64,000 nucleotides of DNA from Robinsoniella peoriensis (lineage in GTDB: Bacteria; Bacillota; Clostridia; Lachnospirales; Lachnospiraceae), in contig NZ_JTGN01000021.1 of NCBI RefSeq assembly GCF_000797495.1, positions 1 to 64,000 on the forward strand, in the 5' to 3' direction. A program made the translations under genes and the position numbers. Below, piece after piece: positions 36,064-44,367 of the stretch. The notes under the pieces are model-generated. The model had not been told where the DNA came from. It did no database searches and saw nothing but the letters and a program-made list of their open reading frames with translations. Position 1 is the stretch's first letter. Every line of letters starts with the position of its first letter.

Positions 36064-36687
36064 CTAGACAAACATTTCATATAAACCCATACCAAAAATA
36101 ATCAGACCAGAGACAACCGTTGCATATTTACCAAATAATCTCGACAAGCATCCCCTGCCAAAACGCTGCCCTGCAGATATAAAAATATAGCTGATTAAAA
36201 GGGTAAACACTGACGTCCAGAATACGGACAGTCCGGTAATGCTCCCTGCGATTCCAAGCCCTATATTATTTACTGTCAGCGCAAATGCCAATGTAACTGC
36301 CTCGCGCATATCAATATTGCCGGATCCGTCCTTATCCCCTTCTTCCATGCTCTTTTTCAGCCACGTCTTATCCTTTTCCCTTTTTTCTTCTGCCTCAGCT
36401 TTAACCCGTTTCAAAATCAACTCTTTCCAGATAAATTCAGCAATAAACAGCCCACCCACAAAAACCAGAATAGATGATCCAATCAGATTCGCTGTCTCTG
36501 TGCTTATTATTTCTGTAAACAGCGATCCCAGAGACATGGACAAAAATGTACCAATCGCAGTGATACACGCTATTACCAGATTACTTTCCGGCTCAATCTT
36601 AATACGCTTTATACCATATGCAACGCCAATCGTCAGATTATCCAGATTAGCGGAAATTGCAAATAAAAATGCAGATAAAAAATGCAT
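36064..36687 (-). CDS. ytaF: Sporulation membrane protein YtaF (MntP-like)
   Basis: A 207-residue membrane protein with six helices in two related halves (LFAISANLDNLTIGVAYGIKRIKI and ALTVNNIGLGIAGSITG), the layout of the MntP/YtaF family. Between the halves is an EF-hand-like loop, EGDKDGSGNIDMREA, characteristic of YtaF. YtaF is a conserved protein of spore formers; related MntP proteins export manganese, so an ion-transport role is possible. It is a single gene, and its stop codon touches the repeat element. Confidence 0.85.
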   Translation of the reverse strand: MHFLSAFLFAISANLDNLTIGVAYGIKRIKIEPESNLVIACITAIGTFLSMSLGSLFTEIISTETANLIGSSILVFVGGLFIAEFIWKELILKRVKAEAEEKREKDKTWLKKSMEEGDKDGSGNIDMREAVTLAFALTVNNIGLGIAGSITGLSVFWTSVFTLLISYIFISAGQRFGRGCLSRLFGKYATVVSGLIIFGMGLYEMFV

Positions 36688-36939
36688 AAAACAAAGTCAC
36701 CACCCATATAATATTCGTTATATAGAATCATATGCATTTTTTATTATTCCGTGCCCCTTCCGGTTTTCAATGCTCTTCCATACTTGATACTCTTGGCAAA
36801 ACTTTATTTTCCAGCAGATCAATTTTTATGTATTATTAATATGTAACTAATTATTTAAAGTTATTTTATTTCGCATTAATATTTAGCCAGCTCAGCTCGT
36901 CCTGTCCCCAGTCTCCCATGCTCTTAGAACATATAAAAA

Positions 36940-36978
36940 TACTCACGGAAAAGATCCACCAGACCTTCACTGTGAGTA
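36940..36978 (-). terminator. Terminator of the adenine operon
   Basis: TACTCAC (36940-36946) pairs with GTGAGTA (36972-36978); TTTTTA follows on the minus strand and TTTTTT on the plus strand. It lies 46 bases after the adenine deaminase stop. The rest of the 36688-37023 gap is AT-rich and I see nothing else in it. Confidence 0.7.
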
Positions 36979-37023
36979 CTTTTTTACTTCTCTATTCACT
37001 TTCTACTCTTTGATCCCTGTTTT

Positions 37024-38775
37024 TTAACTGCACACCAGATCGACAATCTCTCCCTTTATAACATCCACCAGCCCTCTGTCTGTCAGTTTCAGTGCCGGGC
37101 TCACGGGAAGTCCCAATGTGCAGAGGGACATTACCGGATTATAGTGGCGATAACCCAGCTGAAACAGGCTGTTGCGTACTTTCTTAAGAGCCGGTCCGAT
37201 TTCTTCAATTGGCTGATCCGATAGAATTCCCGCCACCGGCAGCGGCAGCTCTGCTTTGATTTCTCCCTGATAAACGGTCAGAATCCCTCCCTGCAGCGAC
37301 TGGATTCTCTCCACAGCAGCCTGCATATCCCCAACATTTTCTCCAACTACAAATAAGTTATGATGATCATGGAAATAGGTTGTTGCCGCTGCTCCCTCTT
37401 TCAGACAATCCCCTGTAACAAAGCCATAACCGATATTTTGATTTTTACCGTACCGATCCACTACCATTGCCAGGAGGCATCCGGTTCCTTCCCAACAGAT
37501 TTTATAATCTTTGACAGGCATGGATACTATTTTTTCACTGGTCTGCGTTCTTCCGTTTGAAACTTCAATTACTCTGACAGACACATTTCCGGATTCCTGT
37601 TTCGCACAAATCCAAAAATCTTCCGGTCTAAGTACTGGTATATGAACGCTGTGATAATAATCCTCCGGGAAAAAATGGCGGTTCTCTGAAGTCAGTTCTT
37701 TTCCGGGATGATTTTCATTTTCCTGATCCTTGGATGCAATTAGCTGTCCATCTTTATATACATAATCTGGTTCTAAACTGTTAAATCCGGTAATCAGGGC
37801 AAAATCTGCTGTTTTTCCAGGTGCTATCACCCCTCTGTCTCTCAGATTCATGCGTCTTGCATTGGTATATGTACCGCAGTAGATTGCTTCTTCTGTGGGA
37901 AAGCCCATACGGATTGCTTCCTCAATCACCTTATTCAGCTGCCCTTCTTCATACAGCTTGTCCGCCATAGTATCATCTGTTACAAATCCGCAATGTTCAT
38001 ATAGCCTGTTTTCCCTGATATAATCCAGAATCTCCGGCCTTAACATCTTCTCCTGCAATTCCACAAACATTCCATTTTCGAATCTCTGGCGTATTTCTTC
38101 CAGCGTATGCTCCGTATGATCTCCGTCAATGCCAAGATAAAGAAATTTTGCCAGGTCTAATCCCGTAAGTGATGGACAATGGCCTTCTATAACAAAATTC
38201 GGATCAACTTCATGAAGGTAGTTTAAAAATTTTGTAATTTCCAGATCATTTTCCCGAATGATCTGCCTGTAGTTCATAATTTCACCGACGCAGACTACCT
38301 CTTTTTTCTCATACAATTCTTTCATTGCCCGGCAGTCAATTATACCTCCTGTAGTCTCCAGCTCCTCATTCGTAGATGGTACACTGCTTGGTATTCCATA
38401 GAAGATATCAATCGGTGCATTTTCCCCATCCGCGATCATTTCATAAATACCCGATAACCCCTTTATGTTAGCCATTTCATGGGGTTCTGAAACCACGGTA
38501 GTGACACCGCACTTTCCTGCATATCCGGCAAACGTCTGAGGCGTCATCATGGAACTTTCGATATGCATATGGATGTCAATCAATCCTGGAATCATATAAT
38601 AGCCGGAAGCGTCCAGCTCTTCTTTTGCAGTAATTAATGGGATGGTATTCTCATTATCTTTTACATCAACATAATAAATTTTTCCATCCAGAACATACAC
38701 ATCTGCTTTCCGGAAACACTTCAGATAACTGTTAAAAACTTTCGCATTACGAATTACTAAATCCACATTTTCCAT
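37024..38775 (-). CDS. ade: Adenine deaminase
   Basis: A 583-residue amidohydrolase that converts adenine to hypoxanthine and ammonia. The metal-binding HxH lies in MIPGLIDIHMHIESSMMTP; further markers are SEPHEMANIKG, VEGHCPSLTG and FVTDDTMAD, and the C-terminal domain (VVGENVGDMQAAV, LGLPVSPALKLTDRGLVD) is specific for the Ade family. Usual length is about 570-600. It is downstream of a purine permease with nine bases between, so uptake and deamination are co-transcribed. Confidence 0.95.
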   Translation of the reverse strand: MENVDLVIRNAKVFNSYLKCFRKADVYVLDGKIYYVDVKDNENTIPLITAKEELDASGYYMIPGLIDIHMHIESSMMTPQTFAGYAGKCGVTTVVSEPHEMANIKGLSGIYEMIADGENAPIDIFYGIPSSVPSTNEELETTGGIIDCRAMKELYEKKEVVCVGEIMNYRQIIRENDLEITKFLNYLHEVDPNFVIEGHCPSLTGLDLAKFLYLGIDGDHTEHTLEEIRQRFENGMFVELQEKMLRPEILDYIRENRLYEHCGFVTDDTMADKLYEEGQLNKVIEEAIRMGFPTEEAIYCGTYTNARRMNLRDRGVIAPGKTADFALITGFNSLEPDYVYKDGQLIASKDQENENHPGKELTSENRHFFPEDYYHSVHIPVLRPEDFWICAKQESGNVSVRVIEVSNGRTQTSEKIVSMPVKDYKICWEGTGCLLAMVVDRYGKNQNIGYGFVTGDCLKEGAAATTYFHDHHNLFVVGENVGDMQAAVERIQSLQGGILTVYQGEIKAELPLPVAGILSDQPIEEIGPALKKVRNSLFQLGYRHYNPVMSLCTLGLPVSPALKLTDRGLVDVIKGEIVDLVCS

Positions 38776-38784
38776 ATATGTCCC

Positions 38785-40089
38785 CTATACAATGGTATAA
38801 AAATATAAAAGGCAGACAATTACCAGAATATACATTACCTTGGATATTTCCCTGATCTTGCCTGATGCAATTTTCATAATAAAATACGTAGGAATTGCAG
38901 CGCAGATACCATTTGCAATGTTATTGGCAAAAATAGTAAATGTCACACAGACAAATGCAGGTATACTTTCTGTAATTTCTTCGTATTTAATATTTTTCAT
39001 AGCACTTAACATTCCGATTCCAATATATATTAATACCGGTGCGGTTGCTGCTGACGGTATCATTAATGCAACCGGCGCAAAGAATAGTGCAAGGGCGAAA
39101 CAGGCTGCAGTTGCTACTACCGTAAGTCCGGTTTTTCCACCCGCCTCTACTCCTGCAGAAGATTCCAGATAGGTTGTCATGCTTGGCATACCAAATAGTG
39201 CTCCAAAACTGGTTGCGATTGCATCCACTTTAAAACAACGGTCTATTCCAGGCAGGTTTCCATCCTTATCCAGATATCCGGCTTTTGCCCCAACACCCAG
39301 TACTGTTCCAAAAGTAGAGAAGAAGTCCGGAACAAAAAGTGCAATTAAAAATGGAATATAAGCAAAGTTTAATGCTCCGGCAATATCAATGTTTAAAAAC
39401 TGGCTTCCGATATTTGCAGGCATCGATATGATACTTCCCGGCAGCTTTGTGACCCCGAACGGGATTCCCACAATTGTAGTAATTAATATGGTCAGAATCA
39501 TTCCTCCTGCAATATTTCGTACCTTCATCACCAGAAGAATAATAAATCCAATTACAGTTACAATGACTTCCGGAGATGCAAGATCCCCAAATGCAAGACT
39601 TTTCTTGCTTTCATTTGCAATGATTAACCCACAGCTTTTTGCACCTAAAAGTGCAATAAACAGACCTATTCCGGCACTTACCGCATGTTTAAGACTCATA
39701 GGTATTACTTTCACAACTGCTTCTCTAAGTCCCAAAAATGTAACTAATATAAACAATACACCGCTCAGAAAAATAACACCTGCTGTGATCTCCGGGGAAA
39801 TTCCGTCGTTCTGGATCATTGCCGTAACAATTCCCACACTGCCAAGTCCCGGTGCCAGGGCAAACGGACGGTTTGTAAAAATTGCCATTGCCACACTTGT
39901 CAAAATAATTAACAATACCATTGCAGTGAGCATCACATGCTTATCCAGTCCCGCAGAGCTTAACATATTCGGAACCGTCGCCAAGACATACGCCATTGTG
40001 ACAAAAGTTGTAACACCTGCAATCAACTCTGTTTTCATATTCGTGTGGTACTTTGACAACTGAAACTGTTTCTCCAACCACTGTTTCAT
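38785..40089 (-). CDS. NCS2 family purine permease (AzgA-like)
   Basis: A 434-residue permease with 12 to 14 helices. MKTELIAGVTTFVTMAYVL, NRPFALAPGLGSVGIV and FGMPSMTTYLESSAGVEAGG are hallmarks of the AzgA branch, which carries adenine, hypoxanthine and guanine with protons. Together with the adenine deaminase it forms an adenine-use operon. No purine riboswitch is visible in the leader; the divergent LysR gene is the likely regulator. Confidence 0.9.
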   Translation of the reverse strand: MKQWLEKQFQLSKYHTNMKTELIAGVTTFVTMAYVLATVPNMLSSAGLDKHVMLTAMVLLIILTSVAMAIFTNRPFALAPGLGSVGIVTAMIQNDGISPEITAGVIFLSGVLFILVTFLGLREAVVKVIPMSLKHAVSAGIGLFIALLGAKSCGLIIANESKKSLAFGDLASPEVIVTVIGFIILLVMKVRNIAGGMILTILITTIVGIPFGVTKLPGSIISMPANIGSQFLNIDIAGALNFAYIPFLIALFVPDFFSTFGTVLGVGAKAGYLDKDGNLPGIDRCFKVDAIATSFGALFGMPSMTTYLESSAGVEAGGKTGLTVVATAACFALALFFAPVALMIPSAATAPVLIYIGIGMLSAMKNIKYEEITESIPAFVCVTFTIFANNIANGICAAIPTYFIMKIASGKIREISKVMYILVIVCLLYFYTIV

Positions 40090-40136
40090 TTTCTTCTCTC
40101 CTTTATTGTGCTTTTATTTGCTTCTTTTCTACATCT

Positions 40137-40166
40137 ATTGTATGATAAGGATAAAAGCATGTCCAA
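40137..40166 (-). promoter_or_regulatory. Predicted promoter of the adenine operon
   Basis: On the minus strand TTGGAC (40166-40161), an 18-base spacer and TACAAT (40142-40137), 48 bases upstream of the permease ATG and in the shared region with the LysR gene. Confidence 0.5.
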
Positions 40167-40235
40167 TTCCTATTTACCATAATCATTATTCCAAAAGTGA
40201 ATAACTGCCTATGTCTTTCAAAAACGAGGTATCCC

Positions 40236-41150
40236 ATGAATATCAAAGAATTTGACTATATATTATGCATTGCAAAACACCAGAATATCACAAAGGCTGC
40301 ACTGGAACTGTATATTTCCCAGCCCACACTAAGCAAACACCTGCAGAAACTGGAACGCCAGTTAGGCTGTAAACTTTTCGGCAGGGTTGATAACCGCTAT
40401 ATTCCCACCCATGCGGGAAAGCGCTATCTCGCATATGCAAAAAAAATGATGGCTTTAAATCAGGATTGGGAAAAAGAATTAAAAGATATTACACAATGCA
40501 ATGAAGGCGAACTGAATATTGCCTTTCCCCTGATGCGCAGTTCCTGCATGATTCCTGCAATCCTTCCTGCTTTTTATCAAAAATATCCCCATATCCGTAT
40601 TAATTGCCTGGAAGAAACTTACGCTATACAGGAGAAACTGCTGCTGGATGACCAGATCGATTTTGCCATATTTAATGAATCATCTCCCCATCCCAAGCTC
40701 ACTTATGAATCCCTTGGCGAGGAAGAAATTGTCCTTGTGGTATCCCCCCGTCACCCGTTTGCCTCTCTGGGCGTTAACGGACCGGACAGTCCCTATCCAT
40801 ATATAGAGCTTGCTCTTTTTGCAAGCGATAATTTCATCCTTCATTTCCCGGAACAGACTACTGGCAGAATTGCTCTTGATCTATTCCGAAAGCACAAAAT
40901 CAGCCCCACCGTTTCACTTCATACCAGAAATACCCAGGCGGCAGTTCTTCTGGTACTGCAGGATCTGGGCGTATGTTTTGCACCGGAGAGCTATATTAAA
41001 AATATGCATTTCCAGTCTGCTCCAGTCTGCTTTTCTGTAGGTAAACCTCGGATATGTACCACTCTTAGCATTGCATACCGCAAGGGCTCCTATATGCCTC
41101 TTTATGCCCTGGATTTTATAAAAATGGTTAAAAAAATGATGTCCCGCTGA
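40236..41150 (+). CDS. LysR family regulator, probably of the adenine operon
   Basis: A 304-residue regulator started at the ATG at 40236 behind ACGAGGT. Residues 1-65 form the winged helix (FDYILCIAKHQNITKAALEL, SQPTLSKHLQKLERQLG); residues about 90-300 form the LysR effector domain (LNIAFPLMRSS, DFAIFNE, EIVLVVSPRHPFA). It is divergent from the purine permease, the classic arrangement for regulator and target. The effector may be a purine, by inference. Confidence 0.9.
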   Translation: MNIKEFDYILCIAKHQNITKAALELYISQPTLSKHLQKLERQLGCKLFGRVDNRYIPTHAGKRYLAYAKKMMALNQDWEKELKDITQCNEGELNIAFPLMRSSCMIPAILPAFYQKYPHIRINCLEETYAIQEKLLLDDQIDFAIFNESSPHPKLTYESLGEEEIVLVVSPRHPFASLGVNGPDSPYPYIELALFASDNFILHFPEQTTGRIALDLFRKHKISPTVSLHTRNTQAAVLLVLQDLGVCFAPESYIKNMHFQSAPVCFSVGKPRICTTLSIAYRKGSYMPLYALDFIKMVKKMMSR

Positions 41151-41167
41151 ATATTCAGCAGGACATC
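41131..41167 (-). terminator. Terminator of the hsp20 operon, inside the lysR 3-prime end
   Basis: GATGTCC / GGACATC flanks GCTGAA / TTCAGC with one mismatch (41138-41167); on the minus strand ATTTTTTT follows. It covers the last codons of the convergent LysR gene. Confidence 0.7.
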
Positions 41168-41193
41168 CCGTATCACATCTAAGTATTTACTTT

Positions 41194-41619
41194 TTATTGT
41201 ATCGTAATGAGTTTCGGCTGCTCCTCAATTTTCTGCGCAGCTTCTTTGGGAATCATCAGACGCAGAATACCATCCTGAAATCCTGCCTGAATATCTTCCT
41301 GGCGAACGCTTTCTCCCACATAAAAGGATCGTTTGCAGGTTCCCGTAAAGCGTTCTCTTCGGATATAATTACCATCCTTATCCTTTTCATCTTTGTTTTC
41401 ATTCTTGTTCGCGATAATTGTCAGATATCCATCCTTCAGCTCTGCCCTTACATCTTCTTTCGCATATCCCGGCAGCTCCATATCAACCAGATAGTGATTA
41501 TCTTTTTCCTGAACATCAGTCTTCATAATCTGGGACGTGTTGTCTGAAAATGGTTTGCTAAAGAACGGGTCACGGAACAATTCATCAAATAAATCAAAAG
41601 CTCTGTTTGAAAGTAACAT
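41194..41619 (-). CDS. Small heat-shock protein Hsp20, second copy
   Basis: A 141-residue alpha-crystallin-type chaperone that holds unfolding proteins. The domain spans about residues 35-135 with YLVDMELPGYAKEDVRAELKDGYLTI, the usual insertion with charged residues (NENKDEKDKDGNY), and the terminal GILRLMIPKE with an IxI-like tail. The first 15 residues (MLLSNRAFDLFDELF) are nearly the same as in the neighbouring copy, and the ribosome site AAGGAGGTATGACTT is identical, so the pair arose by tandem duplication. Co-transcribed from the CIRCE promoter upstream. Confidence 0.92.
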   Translation of the reverse strand: MLLSNRAFDLFDELFRDPFFSKPFSDNTSQIMKTDVQEKDNHYLVDMELPGYAKEDVRAELKDGYLTIIANKNENKDEKDKDGNYIRRERFTGTCKRSFYVGESVRQEDIQAGFQDGILRLMIPKEAAQKIEEQPKLITIQ

Positions 41620-41741
41620 AAGTCATACCTCCTTGAAAATAACTGACTGGCGGCCTCAGCCGCAATACTACTTGTTTCTATTTGTTTCTATTTGTTTCTA
41701 TATGATAAACTGTAACAGAGGGAAACATCCCCTCCGACAGA

Positions 41742-42167
41742 TTACTGAATTGAAATCAGCTTTGGCTGATCATCTTTTAAAACCGGCTCCTTTGGAATGC
41801 TGAGCCTCAAAATACCATCCTGGAATCCAGCCTGAATATCTTCCTGTCTTACCTGATCCCCCACATAGAAGGTCCGCTTGCAGGAACCGCTGTAACGTTC
41901 TCTTCTGATATATTTTCCCGCCTCGTCTTTTTCTTCCTTATTTTCATTCCTGGACGCCGTAATTGTCAGATTGCCGTCTTTCAATTCTGCTTTAATATCT
42001 TCTTTCGCATAGCCCGGCAGTTCAATATCCACCAGATAGTGATTTTCCTTCTCCTGGATATCTGTCTTCATTACTTGGGTAGTTCTGCTGTCTCCATAAG
42101 ACGGATTAAAAAATGCGTCCTTAAACATCTCATCAAATAAATCATAAGCTCTGTTTCTAAGTAACAT
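41742..42167 (-). CDS. Small heat-shock protein Hsp20, first copy
   Basis: A 141-residue Hsp20 chaperone with the alpha-crystallin domain (YLVDIELPGYAKEDIKAELKDG; RRERYSGSCKRTFYVGD; GILRLSIPKEP). It is paralogous to the next gene along its entire length; variation is highest at residues 17-35. It is the promoter-proximal gene behind a CIRCE operator and strong promoter. Between the two copies are a small GC hairpin (GCGGC-CTCA-GCCGC) and three 10-base TTTGTTTCTA repeats. Confidence 0.92.
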   Translation of the reverse strand: MLLRNRAYDLFDEMFKDAFFNPSYGDSRTTQVMKTDIQEKENHYLVDIELPGYAKEDIKAELKDGNLTITASRNENKEEKDEAGKYIRRERYSGSCKRTFYVGDQVRQEDIQAGFQDGILRLSIPKEPVLKDDQPKLISIQ

Positions 42168-42247
42168 AAGTCATACCTCCTTGGTTTCTTATTTAAAAAT
42201 GGTTGTTGTATTTGGTTTGTTGTAACTGTTTTATTTGTTATATATGT

Positions 42248-42276
42248 GTTATAACATAAAAAATTAGCACTGTCAA
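42248..42276 (-). promoter_or_regulatory. Promoter of the hsp20 operon
   Basis: TTGACA (42276-42271), 17-base spacer, TATAAC (42253-42248) on the minus strand, near consensus. The -35 lies inside the CIRCE operator. Confidence 0.8.
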
Positions 42277-42290
42277 CCACCGAGTGCTAA
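42264..42290 (-). promoter_or_regulatory. CIRCE operator (HrcA binding site)
   Basis: TTAGCACTG, nine bases, GAGTGCTAA: one mismatch to the CIRCE consensus TTAGCACTC-N9-GAGTGCTAA. Position over the -35 of the hsp20 promoter fits repression by HrcA and release on heat shock. CIRCE is best known at groESL and dnaK operons. Confidence 0.9.
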
Positions 42291-42349
42291 TTTTATTATT
42301 TTTTTATAATTCTTCTACTATCCCCCTGAATCGCGTCAGATAACGCACT

Positions 42350-42387
42350 AAAAAAGCCAGCGTCAGGATTCCACTCCTTACGCTGGC
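42350..42387 (-). terminator. Terminator of the third carbohydrate operon
   Basis: A perfect GCCAGCGT / ACGCTGGC stem (42356-42363 and 42380-42387) is followed by TTTTTTA on the minus strand, 22 bases after the GH20-like gene. Confidence 0.9.
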
Positions 42388-42408
42388 CTTACACCTTACT
42401 GAAAACAC

Positions 42409-44367
42409 TCAAATCCCTGCAATATTCCCCGCGGAAACCATGCCCTGCCAAAATCCCCCCATACACATCTTATGGCTGTCATCTGCCGGGTCATCCTGAT
42501 ACACAATCATAGGTTCCTCCAGTTCCTCCAGAATGTCTGCCTTGCCCTCCAGATAATTACGCAGCCTTTTTTCTGCACTTTCCAGGCGCACCATGACACC
42601 CCCGATACGAATATCCAATACTTCAAAACCAAAGGGCCTGCATTCCGAAAACCATAATTCCTCTCTCATCGCTTTTAGGCGTGATACCATCGGCAAGAGT
42701 CTTTGTATCCTGTCTGCCAGCAAAACAAGCGTCTCTCTGTCACCGCCGCGGTATGCTTTTCGAATTTCTATCCCTGACATCGCTTTTTGTGACAGAATTT
42801 CAGCAAGCGTATTATAATAGCGGAAAACTGCATCCATTGAAACTTTATTTTCTATATCCATAGAGTATTTATTTTCTATATCCATATAACCTTTGCTTTT
42901 TCCATTCAGAAGATCTTCCAGCCGTTCAGCCAGTTTCTTGTAATATTGACCCATATCCACTCCCAGACCTGCAATCTGGCCGTCAAACAAACCGGTAAGC
43001 ACATCCTGATACAGCAGGTATTTGGACGGGTTATCTGCATTTTCATTGTCTTTCTTTACGCCAGGGGTATTGTCGAAGGCATCCAGCAGATGATAGGCAT
43101 CAGAAGTATATCCCGTCAGCTGCATAAGCCAGCGGTCAAGCTGTTCTGTATCCATTTCTTCGCTATAACAAAGCTCTGCAAAATACAATGCGGAATAGAA
43201 TGCAGTCCGTACAGGTGTCTCTGTACCATTGTCAAACCAGAAGGTACACATTACCTTGTCAATGCTCTGATCTCTGCAGGATGCCAGGCCTTCACGCAGT
43301 GTTTTCTCCGCTTTACTGTAATTTGGTGCAATTCCATTCCAGGTCCAGCCGCCCCCTGCAAACCGTATCTTATCCGTCAGCTTACGATGAAGCCTGATAT
43401 TCTTGTCATACATTCCTTTATCATGATGGTAATAGTCCCAGTATACCAGCGTCAGATCCTTTGGCAGCGGCTTCAAAAGATCAAAATCCGTATCCTCCGG
43501 CAAATCATAATATTCTCCGTCCGGGGACTTCAGGCGGAAAAACATATCACTCCACAGCATCATTTCCAGTCCATCTTCCAAGCAGATCTGTGACACCATC
43601 TGAAGATGCTTTGTCATAATCTCGTACCGTTCCTCAAATCCATTATTGCGCAGGTACTGCCCCAGCCCTAAAAGATCTGCTTCATCCATGCCCACGTGTA
43701 TTTTCTTTGACGTAAAAGGTCCAGATGCGCTTTGTATCATTTTCCTTACGAATTCCTCTGTATCCTTCGTTCCCACCATAAGGATATCTTCTGTGTCCCG
43801 CAGTTTTTTAGTCTTCGGCCAGCGAAGGTATGTATGGAGATGTGCCAAAGTCTGAATTGCAGGAATCAATTCCACTCCGGCCTTATTCCCGTATTCATCC
43901 AGCTCTTTCAGATCCCCATAAGTATATTTGCCGCGATAGGCTCCAAAATATGGATCACCTGGAACTTCATATACATCCTCCATATAAAGGTAAAGCTGAT
44001 TCATTCCGGATGCCGCACAGAGCCGTATAAACTCTTTCAGCATTGGCTTATTTACTGTTCCGTTTCTGGAACAGTCGATCATAATACCAGTTTCTTTAAA
44101 ACAAATTTTCTCTTCCTTTACAAATGGCTCTGTATTTCCATATTTGATTCTCTGGAGAAACAGATGCAGAGCACGGTAAAAATGTACATCTTCCTTACCA
44201 TACAAGTTCAGCTTCTTTCCGTCAAACTCGGCTTTCAGCACATCTCCCTCTGTAAATTCAATTATAATGTCCATATCTTTTTCGACACATTCATACCCCT
44301 GATACGTTAAGAACATTTCTGCCATTTCTTTTCTGTTTCCGTCAATTCCTGATAAATAAAATTTCAT
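42409..44367 (-). CDS. Cytoplasmic GH20-like beta-N-acetylhexosaminidase
   Basis: A 652-residue enzyme without signal peptide. After an N-terminal alpha/beta domain (about 1-100) comes a TIM barrel with the GH20 signature HVGMDEADLLG, giving the Asp-Glu pair D228-E229, the residues that in this family orient the acetamido group and donate the proton. Additional barrel motifs are ELIPAIQTLAHLHTYLRWP, MMLWSDMFFRL and FAGGGWTWNGIAP. It resembles cytoplasmic GcnA-type hexosaminidases that release terminal GlcNAc/GalNAc from imported oligosaccharides. It is the last gene of the operon; its ATG overlaps the regulator stop by one base. An exo-glucosaminidase activity cannot be excluded. Confidence 0.82.
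   Translation of the reverse strand: MKFYLSGIDGNRKEMAEMFLTYQGYECVEKDMDIIIEFTEGDVLKAEFDGKKLNLYGKEDVHFYRALHLFLQRIKYGNTEPFVKEEKICFKETGIMIDCSRNGTVNKPMLKEFIRLCAASGMNQLYLYMEDVYEVPGDPYFGAYRGKYTYGDLKELDEYGNKAGVELIPAIQTLAHLHTYLRWPKTKKLRDTEDILMVGTKDTEEFVRKMIQSASGPFTSKKIHVGMDEADLLGLGQYLRNNGFEERYEIMTKHLQMVSQICLEDGLEMMLWSDMFFRLKSPDGEYYDLPEDTDFDLLKPLPKDLTLVYWDYYHHDKGMYDKNIRLHRKLTDKIRFAGGGWTWNGIAPNYSKAEKTLREGLASCRDQSIDKVMCTFWFDNGTETPVRTAFYSALYFAELCYSEEMDTEQLDRWLMQLTGYTSDAYHLLDAFDNTPGVKKDNENADNPSKYLLYQDVLTGLFDGQIAGLGVDMGQYYKKLAERLEDLLNGKSKGYMDIENKYSMDIENKVSMDAVFRYYNTLAEILSQKAMSGIEIRKAYRGGDRETLVLLADRIQRLLPMVSRLKAMREELWFSECRPFGFEVLDIRIGGVMVRLESAEKRLRNYLEGKADILEELEEPMIVYQDDPADDSHKMCMGGFWQGMVSAGNIAGI

Noticed and set aside
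40090-40235. Purine riboswitch upstream of the adenine permease
   Set aside because: The leader has no recognisable three-stem aptamer or conserved core; a divergent LysR gene explains regulation.
41671-41701. Three TTTGTTTCTA repeats as part of a CRISPR-like array
   Set aside because: Units are directly adjacent without spacers; a simple tandem repeat between duplicated genes.
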